A DNA stretch of 64,000 nucleotides from Hyposmocoma kahamanoa (Eukaryota > Arthropoda > Insecta > Lepidoptera > Cosmopterigidae). Under the pieces are notes generated by a model. The model made no database searches and was not told the DNA's origin. It worked only from the letters and a program-made list of their open reading frames with translations. How positions within the stretch are numbered: position 1 is the stretch's first letter; each line of letters starts with the position of its first letter. A program made the position numbers and the translations under genes. The stretch covers positions 367,406-431,405 of the forward strand of contig NW_020653200.1 in NCBI RefSeq assembly GCF_003589595.1, in the 5' to 3' direction. This document shows, one piece after another, positions 31,511 to 43,130 of the stretch.

Positions 31511-32332
31511 AAATGGCGGAGTCATCGCGTAGTAAACATAAGAAAAAAATTACAGTCCAATTTGAGAACCTTAATCTGAGAGTCGGTTAATCTAATTGCT
31601 CTCTACAATTTACCGTAAATTATCAGTTTATTACTAAAAGGATTCTTTTCTATAAAAATATACATTAAACTAAATAAAAGATTACGTTTACACAATAAAC
31701 TAAGCGTGAACAATGAACAATATTTTTACTTTATATTTTGAAATATTTTTAGAGTACAGTACTTAAGTTATGGTTAACAAAAAAACACGTTCAAGGATCA
31801 ATTCACTTTTAGGCAAACGGCTGCGAAACGTTTGTATTAAGCGGCGTGTTACTTTCACTGTCCTTTACATGTGTGCGTGTGCGCAGCAACTGGTCTCAGT
31901 GTTCCACTGAACGATATTCTGTACCGGTTAGTAGGGCTGGTAGTCAACAGACTAAATTATTATATGTTTAGTTGTTAGCGTGCCTAAATTGTGTTAATGT
32001 TACTTGTGGTTCATGAATTGAGTAAATTCCTCATATTTCTTTAATCATTTAGAATGTAATTGCCACGATAAATAAGTCAATATTTTTCTATCACATACGT
32101 AGAAACCTTAAAATAATTATAATCATTTAAATTAAAATAATAATGATCATATATTTCAAATAATTAAAAATCTATGGATTTTTAATATCACAATCACTGA
32201 TTAACTTATGAGGAATATCTTTATGTAAACTACAAAATAAAATCAACTTTATTTGACATGCAAAATATGTAAACTTGTGCAAAAATTGCATAAACCATTC
32301 ATAACACAAAATCAACGATTATAGAAGACAAA
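31511..32332. other. Unassigned A+T-rich stretch
   Basis: Contains a slightly G+C-richer patch (31805-31930, ACATGTGTGCGTGTGCGCAG) with no frame. Confidence 0.4.
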
Positions 32333-32344
32333 CACTCTAGTTAT

Positions 32345-32545
32345 AATTATCAATACAAAGATCGAACACTCAGAACAAATTCCTTCGATCCGGCCGAATT
32401 CGAACCGACGTCTTCTAGCATACCGTACCAGACGCTGTACCAACTAAGCCACGGAACAAACCAGCGGACCTCACAAATTTTTCTGTGTGCTTGCGTCATC
32501 TATGAGAAACCATATATACTATATATACACCATATATTTCGTCAC
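32345..32545 (-). mobile_element. SINE-B, 5'-truncated, 12-bp target duplication
   Basis: Flanked by CACTCTAGTTAT (32333-32344) and CATTCTAGTTAT (32546-32557). On the minus strand it reads part of B, then C with A box TGGCTTAGTTGG and B box GGTTCGAATTC, ending TTGATAATT. A TATA-rich interruption lies near 32514-32535. Confidence 0.85.
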
Positions 32546-32849
32546 CATTCTAGTTATGGTAAAAAATTCTATACTATAAATATATATTTGTCTCAGCCCT
32601 AAGATTCTAACATTCTCAGAAAAAAGTTTAAGGGGACTGGTATCATGACTGTGGCATCACACACATTTACTCAAATATTTTATATGCCCGTAAAAATATA
32701 CATAATTTCAATAAGAAAGAAGATATCCAAGAGCTAAGTCTCACTCATGGTACCACGACTTCAGTAGTGGTCCCATCTAAAGAAAATGCTCAATCACTAA
32801 GAGTGGCAAATTTCCTAATTCTTAAAATAAATTAATAAATTAATTCCTA

Positions 32850-33374
32850 TACCATTCGTCATCCTCCGTATTCACCAGACCTTGCTCCAACGGACTANNN
32901 NNNNNNNNNNNNNNNNNNNNNNNNNNNNNNNNNNNNNNNNNNNNNNNNNNNNNNNNNNNNNNNNNNNNNNNNNNNNNNNNNNNNNNNNNNNNNNNNNNNN
33001 NNNNNNNNNNNNNNNNNNNNNNNNNNNNNNNNNNNNNNNNNNNNNNNNNNNNNNNNNNNNNNNNNNNNNNNNNNNNNNNNNNNNNNNNNNNNNNNNNNNN
33101 NNNNNNNNNNNNNNNNNNNNNNNNNNNNNNNNNNNNNNNNNNNNNNNNNNNNNNNNNNNNNNNNNNNNNNNNNNNNNNNNNNNNNNNNNNNNNNNNNNNN
33201 NNNNNNNNNNNNNNNNNNNNNNNNNNNNNNNNNNNNNNNNNNNNNNNNNNNNNNNNNNNNNNNNNNNNNNNNNNNNNNNNNNNNNNNNNNNNNNNNNAAA
33301 TAAATTTGTTAAAAATTTAAAAAATAAACAATTTAGATTTTCAGCACAAATCGGCAATTTCATACTTTAACCCC
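32850..33374 (+). mobile_element. Mariner-like element fragment containing an assembly gap
   Basis: Left of the gap the plus strand encodes HPPYSPDLAPTD, the block holding the third catalytic Asp of mariner transposases. Right of the gap the sequence matches the end of the 7819-8363 element, including the terminal repeat CAATTTCATACTTTAACCCC and adjacent TA (33375-33376). The 5' half is missing or replaced. Confidence 0.85.
32898..33297. other. Assembly gap (400 N)
   Basis: Same size as the gap at 7857-8256 and inside the same mariner family. Confidence 0.99.
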
Positions 33375-34246
33375 TATTATTTGTTAAACAATAAAACAGT
33401 TTACATTCAGTGAAACATGTTGAGATACAATTTATGGTCTTAATCTAGAATGTAGACCTAATATTTGTACTTACAGCATTATTATGCGAATTGTAAATAT
33501 ATTTGCATAAAGATTACAAAGTACAAAAAAGGAATAAGTGAGAAAAAGTGGAAAAGTGGAATTACAACATAGAACTAATGCAACTCAAGACTAACACAGA
33601 TATTCATTTGGCAGTACTAATAAGAAGACGAGCTGAAATATTTGAAGAGATTGGTACGAATTCGACAAAGATTGTTGTCAAAAACATCAATGTGACCTCC
33701 AGATTCACGGGGTTATAAAAGGATGTATTATTTCGACGAATACACAAAGGTTTTAGGACGACGAAGATTTGGTTTAATGTTAAAGTTAATATATGTAATT
33801 CTATTAAAAAAGCAGATAAACAAACTTTTGAGGTCAGTTTGTCTATAAAAAAGTTATAATTATTAAACTTGTACACCGTGTTGTCGATTCTACCAATTTT
33901 TGAGTTACGACATTACTAGTCTTCGGTTTTAATTGCGAATTACAATCACGCATTGTTAAGTTATACAAAATGTAATAATTTATAAAGCACATTCAACGTA
34001 ATTTAAACATTTAAACACGAAACTGAATATTCAGCAAATTCAAACAAATTCAAAAACAACCGGGGTTGTGGGTATACGCTTCCGATAACTATACGTAAAC
34101 ATCAATTAATTATAATTGACAACGTATACTGTTGTAGTCTCTGTCTCTACATGAAGCGCAGTAAAGGTTTCAATATCAGTTTTATGAGTAGTGAAAATAC
34201 GTTTACACAATATAAACAAAGGAAAATCATAATGCATTCAAAATTT
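33375..34246. other. Unassigned A+T-rich stretch
   Basis: A 90-codon minus frame at 33604-33876 and its plus-strand counterpart have no domain signature; not called. Confidence 0.4.
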
Positions 34247-34625
34247 TTAACCGACTTGAAAAAAAAGGAGGAGGTTTTCAATTCGATTGTATGCTTTCTT
34301 TACTTTTTTTCGTATGTATGTTACGCGGTAACGCATTTATGAACCGATTTTGATGATTATTTTTCGTTCGAAAGACCTTTATAGTGGTCCCATTTAATTT
34401 TGAAGAAAATCATCCACCTCTGAGGTTGGCTGTTCACACATGAAGACTTTATGATAGCGCCTAAATTTCATTATGAGGAGCAATTATTTTATTGGCGGAT
34501 TTTGCTATTCTCCAATTCAAGGCGTTTTTCACTCTCAATATAAAATATGTAATTTAAAAACACTTTGAGAACAGATTTTTATTATCTCCTGTGTTAAGTC
34601 CCGTAAATGGTCCTACACCGAAGCT
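34247..34625 (+). repeat. Repeat D, long version
   Basis: Begins TAACCGACTTGAAAAAAAAG and GAGGAGGTTTTCAATTCG, continues TGAACCGATTTTGATGATT and CCATTTAATTTTGAAGAAAA. It then adds about 190 bp (GCTGTTCACACATGAAGAC to TATCTCCTGTGTTAAGTCCC) that recurs at 34996-35170. Confidence 0.75.
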
Positions 34626-34802
34626 GGATTTTGTCTACCTGGATTCAAGGAAATATAAGCTTCAAATCAAGAAAATAATTGAACTTAACTGTTTGTGCAG
34701 GTGTACATAGCCCTTTTTATATGTTTCACGACAAAGTCTATCCACATTGAACTTATTGGTGACTTGACAAGCAATAATTATTTATCAGCATTGCGCAGAT
34801 TA

Positions 34803-34993
34803 ACTGTCTCCGTGGCCGAACGGTTACCATGCCGGATAGCCGCGCAGAGGTTCCAGGTTCGATTCCGGAGGCGGCAAAAATATTTGTATTGCCTACTTTA
34901 TTTCTCTCGTGAGTTTGGGTGTAATTTGTGGTTGTCTATGTGTGTGTCCCTGGCATCCGCGACACAGGGTTTTCCTAGTGCAAGGCTATGTTT
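34803..34993 (+). mobile_element. SINE-A, 3'-truncated
   Basis: A box TGGCCGAACGG and B box GGTTCGATTCC are intact; the copy stops in GGCTATGTT and lacks the GTGTGTGCG end. It lies between two repeat D long-version pieces. Confidence 0.9.
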
Positions 34994-34995
34994 TA

Positions 34996-35275
34996 CCTCT
35001 AAGGGTGGCTGTTCAAGCATAAAGACTTATTTTTATATTTTTGTATTTTTTATAAGCAATTATTTTAATAGTTGATTTTGCTACGCTCCAATTTAAGGGT
35101 TTTTCTCTCAACATACTTTGAGCAGAGGGCGCCGATTTTTATTATCTCCTGTGTCAAGTCCCGTAAAGTGGCGAACTAGGGTATGAATCCGGGAAAACTT
35201 GGGAAATATAACAAATTCCACTAACTTTTGAGGCGGTCTTTTTAGTACTGTGTACTGAGATTATACTAGAAAGAT
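34996..35275 (+). repeat. Repeat D, 3' part of long version
   Basis: ACCTCTAAGGGTGGCTGTTC through TTATCTCCTGTGTCAAGTCCC repeats 34408-34600 at an offset of about 588 bp. It then continues to the family end (TTTTTAGTACTGTGTACTGA GATTATAC). Confidence 0.75.
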
Positions 35276-36101
35276 GTTTAAAAGACTTCTAATATTATTT
35301 CCAAAATAGAACGCGTCATTACAAAACTAATATCGATACTATATTCTGAGCTCACAAACTTTTCATCTACAAAATGTTCGCATAGGTTAATAACACAGAT
35401 ATCACCAACCGGTATCGGCTAGTTGCCTGGGAGAAAGTGCCGGTGTGACCTAAACCAGCGTCGGGACGTTCCAGTTTGTCAAGCTTAAAGTGTAGTTATA
35501 CAAGTTCTATCGCATAAAACTAGCAAAAGGAAGATATAATATTTATTTGAAATTTTCTCTCTTAATAATTCAATGTAATGTACCTCATTGGAGCCGTGAT
35601 CGGCATATCAAGGGTAAGTAACCAACTACAAAACTTGGCAGTTGAAAAACAAGTGCTTGCAATCCATCCAAACATTACCTATATAAGCTTTCGGGGTACA
35701 TTACTTTAAATTATATTCTACTTTGGAATATTTCGCCATGAATAAAATAGAATGTAAAAAGACCGTCATCCTGGCTTAAGAGTTAAACTTACAATGACAC
35801 AGAGGGCTTACTGGAATTTCTTGCATAATTATATTAATTCTTTTATTATTAAATATAGAAAATCTGTTTTTAAGCTGTAATATACAGAAATATGCGCAAA
35901 AGGATGCCTAAAATACAGGTACGAATTTATTTAGTTTGAGCATCGCAATTACAAATTAGGTTTTAATAATAAAATATATAGGTTTACTATGAAGATAGTA
36001 TAATATGGGTTCCTAATACTGTCATAACTTTATTTCCATTCGTTTTAATTGTAGGTATTTTATTAGATTAAATTATATTTAAATAAAAGTATATTTTACC
36101 T
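35276..36101. other. Unassigned stretch
   Basis: A G+C-richer patch at 35395-35485 (CACCAACCGGTATCGGC) carries no frame; the rest is A+T-rich. Confidence 0.4.
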
Positions 36102-36283
36102 TTGTTTTCACTATACGAGTACGCTCGGGCCGAGTCGACTAGGATAACTACTAGAATGCTACTCGTAACGTGCAAGCACGTGATCCGAGCGCACTTAGTC
36201 GACACCCAATCAATACGTTACGAATGACGTCCAAGTACTCTCCGAGTGAACTCGGTACAAGCGTACTCGCATAGTGAAAACAA
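36102..36283. mobile_element. MITE with 24-bp terminal inverted repeats
   Basis: TTGTTTTCACTATACGAGTA at 36102 pairs with TACTCGCATAGTGAAAACAA ending at 36283 with one difference. The 182-bp body is CpG-rich (CTCGGGCCGAGTCG, GTCGACACC), in contrast to its A+T-rich surroundings. A short minus frame reads across it but looks incidental. Confidence 0.8.
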
Positions 36284-37789
36284 GACTTAAACGACAGAGC
36301 ATCTTTCGCGTTAGCATTGAACAAAAATGTAGCATTAATAATGTCTCTTCCAATAAAACTGCTACTTGCACGTAGGATGTGTGAGGTACTTGCGTGAAAC
36401 ACTTTTTATGTTCGGAAAAACAAACATTCATATTTATTCCCTTATCTAAGAAAGCTTCCAAGGCTAAGTACTTCAAGGGAAAGTATTCTTTTAAATTCCA
36501 TTACTTACCTGTCAGAAAGATTTAACGAAAAATTAAGGTATTTCCCTCAATAATCGTAGATAAGGACTTCTTAAGGAAGATTTTATTATTATCCGAACAA
36601 CTTTGCTTACTGAGAACACAGGAAAACATTGCAAAGTGCCTTTCTAGGAGCACTCTACGTTGAGTGCGGAGCGCGGAGGCGCTGTCTTCTCTGTAAGTGA
36701 TTGATGCCCACATTTCAGAACTAGAAATGCATAGGCAATGTAATATTTCGAACGTTATTGACAGTCAAACAGTAACTTTTTAATTGTAAAAATTATCATA
36801 ATTATATAATAATATATTCAATGCCACGAATATATGAATATTTTTTATATCTCGGTTAAATGTGAACACGTATTCTATATAGCATTTTAATAGTTGCTGC
36901 GTCGTAAAAGTCTCTTACGTAATTACATTTATTTATTATAGTCTTAGAAAAGTGTTTTATATTAAGGAATTTATTAAAATCTCCATTTTGCCAAGTATAA
37001 TTGTTATAATTGACATTTTTTCGAACAATCTGGTAATCTAAAAATCATTATAAATTACGTAGCAGTGCATGTATGACTCTACCATGAGATTACAGTCACA
37101 GTTATCGCTAGCGGCCTCGTAAAATGTTTGTATACAAAATGTTGTTTCTTCTTGTAACCGCTCGGGGCGCTGTATAATTTGTTATACAAAGTTGTGAAGT
37201 AATTTACGTGGTCGCTAGGGACAAATGTCACGTTAAACTCATGGTAGAGGCACGCTCTCAACGTATTTGACACTAGCCTTTACAACTACCTTTCACATAT
37301 GTACATACATACACTGCATTACCTTTTCTCATCTTGGTAGGCAGTGACACAGCCATCCACTTGCTCCGATCCCAACACAGATCTTTCATCTTATCAACTA
37401 GAATTTTGTTTATTACATATTATGTAACCGACAAACATGTGTACAATGACTTTATATAGTAGCTGGTGCCTGGACTTTATCTGCGTAAAATAAGCCTGCC
37501 GTACTGTACTAATTTTCATAGTTTTATTGGTATATGACCATATCCCCGGCCGACTGTGCCATTGCCGGGGAAGACACCTCTCCCATTTAAAAATTAATAT
37601 TTTAGGCCATGAGAGAGGCAAGAGTCTACGAGAGTGTATAAAACACACCAATTACCGGATCTCAAGGTACGAAATTCCCTTTACTGTGATTGCCAGGACA
37701 ACAGAACTAAATCCGGGGCACTACGTAGAACACCGAAACCAGAACCAATTTAGAAAAGTTCATTTCTAAAATTACCGGTAATTACCGGT
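36284..37789. other. Unassigned stretch
   Basis: A minus-strand CTGACAG/GTAAGT donor-like site occurs at about 36508, but the frame before it is closed by a stop. G+C-richer patches at 36650-36700 and 37540-37580 (ATATCCCCGGCCGACTG) have no recognised identity. Confidence 0.35.
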
Positions 37790-37850
37790 CTTACCGGTTA
37801 TCGAACCCGGGACCTCCTCATCCAGCGCCGACAGCGCGACCAACCACCAA
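37790..37850 (-). repeat. tRNA-like SINE head, degraded
   Basis: Minus strand: GGTTGGTCGCGCTG as a possible A box region and GGTTCGATAACC as B box, with GATGAGGAGGTCCCGG between, as at 7664-7745. Confidence 0.5.
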
Positions 37851-37959
37851 GTTTGTCAAATGTCTTTTAATGATCAAATTAATCAGAAACAAATTAATGT
37901 TTTGTCTTGGGAAAAGAGGTCAAACGAATATGGTCACGTAACACAACCCACGGTTTTTA

Positions 37960-38160
37960 TGACCGGCCATTTTATTAACAATTTTATCGCAGTCGATGCC
38001 TCAACAAACGTCAAAAGTCGCGACGAAGCGCGAAGCAAAATCTCAGAGCACTTGACTCATTGTATGACGTCATCTGACAGACCGGTCCGCCCAAAATATG
38101 TCCACCTATTTTCTCATAAGGCTCGGTACTGCATTTTGCTGTCTGTCGGAATTTAGTTCC
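37960..38160. promoter_or_regulatory. CpG-enriched patch with AP-1 and CRE-like sites
   Basis: TGACTCA (38053-38059) and the palindrome TGACGTCA (38065-38072) lie 5 bp apart within a CpG-enriched patch (AGTCGCGACGAAGCGCGAAG). Such sites occur by chance; a cluster in A+T-rich DNA is mildly notable. No adjacent exon is recognised. Confidence 0.2.
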
Positions 38161-38598
38161 GCGAACAAGGGAGCGCAGTGGCTAAGTACTCGAAGTCTGT
38201 AATTATCGATACCGTATACACAGCGTTTTACTTTAGAAGTCAAGACTGCGCAATATAGTTTTCAGTTATACAGCAAATATGAAATATAGTTGGATTTTTA
38301 TTTTATATAATGGCGCTGGTGTACTTTATGTATGGTCAGATTAGACAAACTAACAGTCACTAATGTCACTTTGAAAAATAATGTTACCGTTTTTATAGTC
38401 TCGTAATGTATTAGCCAAAAATAAACAAGAAGAAAAGATTTTTGACTATTAATTTGCTAAATATTCTATTAATAACTTTTGTGTAAATAATAATAAGGAT
38501 GTTATTTGTATATTTCTCGTACAGAAAATACAAACTATTTACTATGATAATAGTCTAAGGTGGGATTTCTCTGATGATGTGTTGATTAGGTCTATTTT
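38161..38598. other. Unassigned A+T-rich stretch
   Basis: GGGAGCGCAGTGGCTAAG at 38170-38187 looks faintly like a tRNA-type A box without a partner B box. Confidence 0.4.
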
Positions 38599-39032
38599 TT
38601 ATGGTACCAAGTGTTATTTGGTCTGCGGGTGGGACAAACAAGTCGTGCGGCTAGTGGTAAACGACACGCCTATTCATAACAGTTGCAGTGCCACTCAGAG
38701 CTTTAAATTGTAAAGATCTTATGGACTCTGCCACTGTGCCCGTCACCCTGAGACATAAGTTGACGAGTCCCATGTGCCAATAATTTCACCAGCACCCTTA
38801 CCCTTCAAAACCGAAATGCAGTAATGCTCACATTAAAAGATCTTATGGACTCTGCCACTGCGCCCGTCACCCTGAGACATAAGTTGACGAGTCCCATGTG
38901 CCAGTAATTTCACCAGCACCCTTACCCTTCAAAACCGAAACGCAGTAATGCTCACATTACTGCTTGGCGGCAGAAATAGGTAAGGTGGCAGTACTTCCCT
39001 GGACGAACTCTTTCGCAAGGTGCTCTACTTAT
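38599..39032 (+). repeat. Repeat C, long copy with internal 124-bp duplication
   Basis: A full head-to-tail copy. Segment 38712-38835 is duplicated in tandem as 38836-38959 with only a few differences (for example CACTGTGCCC versus CACTGCGCCC). The 3' block GGTAAGGTGGCAGTACTTCC follows the second unit. Confidence 0.85.
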
Positions 39033-39150
39033 TACGCCTACTTAATTGTTTTAGCTGTTCTGTATATTATTTTCTTTGGTATTTTTTCACAAAATTCTAA
39101 ATTTTGTTTTTTCTTTTCAAAATTTGTTTCACAAAATTCGGGGAGCATAA

Positions 39151-39174
39151 TTTATTTATTTATTTATTTATTTA
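39151..39174. repeat. (TTTA)n microsatellite
   Basis: Six tandem TTTA units. Confidence 0.9.
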
Positions 39175-39477
39175 ACAAGGAAGACTTACAGCTAAAAACT
39201 AAAATAGGAAAATACAATAACAACATAAAGCCACTTAAAAGTCTTCACTAATAGAAACACAATAAAAAATGAACACGACAGATCCTAGGCTAAATTAAAA
39301 CAAGAGATAAAACAATTTTGACTAAATTGGAACATCACAGAACAACACAAAAGCCTCTCAGACAATACAAGTAATATAATGCTTAATTAGTGTATTCCTT
39401 ATCGAAGTCGTGCTCGTGTTAAATAGGTCTAAATCAAGTATATTGTTAAGACTATTAAAATTAAAATTAATATTTTA
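39175..39477. other. Unassigned A+T-rich stretch
   Basis: Nothing recognised between the microsatellite and the MITE. Confidence 0.45.
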
Positions 39478-39485
39478 GTTTCTAA

Positions 39486-39713
39486 CATTGACTTACAATT
39501 ATATGGACGTCGGGTCCGCGCTAAAAAGTGTCCGCACTTGTAAGGCGCTAAAATCCTATACAGAGCGCCAAACTCCGCTTTAGTCTTCATTTGTTCGACT
39601 GACAGCGCGATACTGCGATGATTTTACAATTTAAATTTCGAATAGGTTGACTTGGGACATTTTTTTCGTGGTTTTTGTATTAGACCCGTCGTCCATTTAT
39701 TTGTAAGTCAATG
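39486..39713 (+). mobile_element. hAT-like MITE family, copy 2 (internally deleted)
   Basis: Same 13-bp termini as 1539-1824, with perfect 8-bp target duplication GTTTCTAA (39478-39485, 39714-39721). It is 228 bp, about 58 bp shorter than copy 1, missing bases in the middle. Confidence 0.9.
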
Positions 39714-39721
39714 GTTTCTAA

Positions 39722-40332
39722 GTAATTTATAATTATAATTTCATACTAACAATAGTCTATAAGTTTGTTTCTTTATTTTTACTAACACCAATGGATCCTG
39801 TTATCTGAGAAATAAATAATTTGAATTTGATTTTTTTGAAATAATATTAGTAAATAAATATGGCTGTTTGCGAAAATAATAGAAAAAGACCAAAAAATAA
39901 AAATGGCGAGTTTTCATTGGAGATATCGCTTTGTTCTCTACATACTTTTATGATTTTTCTGATTCTTTGATTTTGATTTTATAAATTAATACACGAGTAT
40001 AAAACAAAGTCTATCCTTTAAGACAACACCACTTTTATTTCATCAAAAACTAGCAATGTAGTAATACTATAAAACAAAATTGATTTAGGTACTTTTATAG
40101 CCTGTTAACTAGGTCGCTAGTACTTCCGAGTAGTAATAGTAATTGAAACTGAATCGGCAAAGCTCTGGAGTCGAGACAAAACAAACGCCTGGAGTAATAG
40201 GTACCAGGTTTGTGCAGTCTCATTCGAGATTGCACTATGGCTGCTGCAGAGGTCATTTACCGGAATGTTTACCTTAGGTAATACCATGGACAAATGACTG
40301 AAGAGGACTGCTAATAACTAGATAATAATTTA
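39722..40332. other. Unassigned A+T-rich stretch
   Basis: A short imperfect hairpin GTGCAGTCTC ... GAGATTGCAC at 40213-40236 is the only structure seen. Confidence 0.4.
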
Positions 40333-40545
40333 ACTGCCTCTGTGGCCGAACGGTTACCATGCCGGACTGCCACGCAGAGGTCCCAGGTTCGATTCCCGGG
40401 CCGAGAGAAATAGTTGTATGGCCTACTTTTATTTCTCTCGTGATTTGTGGTTGTCTATGTGTGTGTCCATGGCACCCGCGACACAGGGTTTCCCTAGTGC
40501 GGGGCTATGTTGAGTGTGTGCGTTATTTATTTATTATTATTTATT
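40333..40545 (+). mobile_element. SINE-A
   Basis: Intact A and B boxes. The body lacks about 15 bp after TTTCTCTCGTGA. The tail is TTATTTATTTATTATTATT, and the left flank TAATAATTTA may be its target duplicate. Confidence 0.93.
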
Positions 40546-41729
40546 AATCTCCATACTACAAATCGCAGATCAGAAAAAGTCAAAATTAGGTCTTGTAATA
40601 GATGGCGCTGATCTATAGCCGTGGATATCTATTGATTCCTCTTTATTATGAACAATTGTCGGAAAAAGGTGTTCCACATACATAGTTACATTGTATAGAT
40701 ATAGTTAGAAGGAGCGACATAAAGTTGTTAAAATTATCAAATATTAATTAATCTCTTTTCGAATTTCAAATTTCCGGATGAAAGAAATTCCTTTCTTTAT
40801 TATATTTATGTAAATACTCGTACATGGGTAAGGCCGTTAAAAATGCCACTTTTTCGTCTTGTATAAGCCAGTCCAGTAGTTTTCTATAAATAAAAAATGT
40901 TAAAATAATCTAGTGTGAACATTTTCCGTTTAAAATACATTTCTCCTAGTGGTTCGAATTAATGAACATTTGTTTTACTGTGTTTTTTAATTTAAATAAA
41001 ATATTATTAGAGCGCGATCACAACGCGCGATTCTCATGCAAACTAAAATGTCCTAAAATTTCCCTCTTGAATAAAATTTTAAACTATTTTTTTCCTTAAC
41101 TTCTACTAGCAAATGCCGCCGTTCCGTTAATATGCGGTATTTAAAATTAGGAAGCGGCGCAAAGTGACCATATTCGTTACTTTTTATTATCTATTTTGGT
41201 TATCTAAGTCAGTTATCTACTGTATTTTTACATAGCACCATTAGAATTACCATTAAAATTCAACTTCGACTTTCTAAGTTTTATCCTACGATACAATAAA
41301 ACCATTTCCAGAAATCCGGAATTCTAAACAGTAATTAATTAGTGTTTGTTAGTTTTAATAACTCCATGTCACTCCTTATAGTTATATCTATACATGTATA
41401 TATATAACTATGATTATGAAATATAAGTCAGTATTTTTTCCTTGTAATATTTTTGAAATTTTAATCATGAGCTAAAAAAAATTTTCTAAACTTGGACAAA
41501 TGTCTGTGTATTACAAACTAATTTATAAATTAACGCTTCCTAATATGAGTAGATGGCGCTAATCCGATACAAAATAAAAGAATAACCGCCACTATCCATA
41601 AAAATCTGTGCAATAAGCGCCATCTAGTTGATTTGTTATCACTAAAAATTAGAATAGCTTTAATAAATTGCGACTTGTAAATATAAAACATTAATTACAT
41701 TAATAATAGCTATTTGGTACTCGTCGCGA
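40546..41729. other. Unassigned A+T-rich stretch
   Basis: The strings GATGGCGCTGAT (40602) and GATGGCGCTAAT (41552), and GCGCCATCTAG (41618), resemble the B segment of SINE-B and may be small remnants. No frames. Confidence 0.35.
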
Positions 41730-42330
41730 TGTCTGTAGGGTTAGCACGTTAAGGCGCAACTTGAGCGAGAGCGACATAAAGTGCGAGATACTGCTATTCT
41801 AGCATAGAAATCACGCGCTCTATGTCGCTCTCGCGTAAGTCGCACCCTGGAGTTTGTAGCGTCTAAACCCGGGGTCGGCTTAAAGTTGCAACGGAACCCC
41901 AATGAGCCCAAATGCAAGTATCGTGTGATCCCTGTTGCTTGCCAAAAATAATTAAATTGGAGTCGCATCCAGTCCCGCGTTATATTTTTCTTTGAAATTT
42001 TAATGAGTTTCAAAGCCAATCAAAGCTAGTAGCATTTGCCACGTACGTTGCCAATTTTTTTACTGTTGTTTATAGGACATTGCGTCTTTAGTATTTATGC
42101 TCACAGCCTTATAGCAACAAAATGTACCAATATCTATCGAAAATGAATTCGGGTTCAGACGATACAAATTTAATGTCATCTCTCGAGGTGCAACTAAACT
42201 CAAATATATTTTTGACAATTAACCACTCGCATTTGGGCTCATTGGGGTTCCGTTGCAACTTTAAACCGATACCGGGTTCAAATATGGTTCAAATGCTACA
42301 AACCTGCGCCCTGTTGTGCTAGCCCTGGTG
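41730..42330. mobile_element. MITE with long inverted arms and nested foldback (repeat F)
   Basis: Left arm 41866-41920 (AAGTTGCAACGGAACCCCAA, TGAGCCCAAATGC) is mirrored by right arm 42226-42275. The right edge reads GCGCCCTGTTGTGCTAGCCC. The left arm is preceded by a palindrome (41740-41848: GAGCGAGAGCGACATAAAG ... CTATGTCGCTCTCGCG), which matches the repeat F copy at 61100-61197. This looks like one inverted-repeat element inserted in another with related termini. Confidence 0.65.
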
Positions 42331-42459
42331 TACTAAATACCCGAATACGCTGTCTTGTATCGCGATGTCTCGAGGACTACTAATCTGTATTGGTCCAAGG
42401 GAATACTTACTACACAGAGTGACTGCGGGGTTATGTACAACACATTTAATTATGACTTA

Positions 42460-42720
42460 CATTGACTTACAAATAAATGGACGACGGGTCTAATACAAAA
42501 ACCACGAAAAAAAATGTCTCAAGTAAAGGAATATGAAAAAGCTAAAACTTTGAATTTAAATTGTAATGTCATCGCAGTACTGTCTAATTTTGCTTGCTTC
42601 GCTGTCAGTCGAACAAACGAAGACTAGAGCGTGAATGACGCTCTGTATACGATTTTAACGCCCTATAAGTTCGGACACTTTTTAGCGCGGACCCGACGTC
42701 CATATAATTGTAAGTCAATG
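42460..42720 (-). mobile_element. hAT-like MITE family, copy 3
   Basis: Inverted relative to copy 1. Perfect target duplication ATGACTTA at 42452-42459 and 42721-42728; 261 bp. Confidence 0.9.
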
Positions 42721-42728
42721 ATGACTTA

Positions 42729-43130
42729 CAAACATTACAAAAACACCACACCATAGACTTGAAAGCGTTAAATCTGTAACTTTTTTCATGCAAACAAAAA
42801 ATAATTTAGTTCCTATTATTTAGGATCTTGATCATCTGAAGTTTATTTGGTATTATGGCTTATTGTGTGACTTTTACAATTTCTTTTGACATGCTTGCCA
42901 TGCGAAAGTTTGGGCCATAGTCCGTCACCCTGGCTCAATGCGGTTTACGAATTTCACAGTTTTCCGAGTGTTGCGTAAGTTTCATCACGATGTATTCCTT
43001 CACCGAAAAGCTCATAGTAAATTTCAAATAAATTTCGCGCCCTATATTCCGAGAAACTCTGAAAACATGGCCTTCGTTTGAAAGGCGGTAGGAGAAACCG
43101 TAAACACGTTTGCGCGCTGCATCCGAATAT
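42729..43130. other. Unassigned stretch
   Basis: No feature recognised before the T-rich head of the following repeat C copy. Confidence 0.45.

Noticed and set aside
32872..33370. Long open frames across the second N run
   Set aside because: Same artefact as the first gap.
36505..36720. Minus-strand exon ending at CTGACAG/GTAAGT
   Set aside because: A stop codon closes the frame just before the donor, and no acceptor or domain was found.
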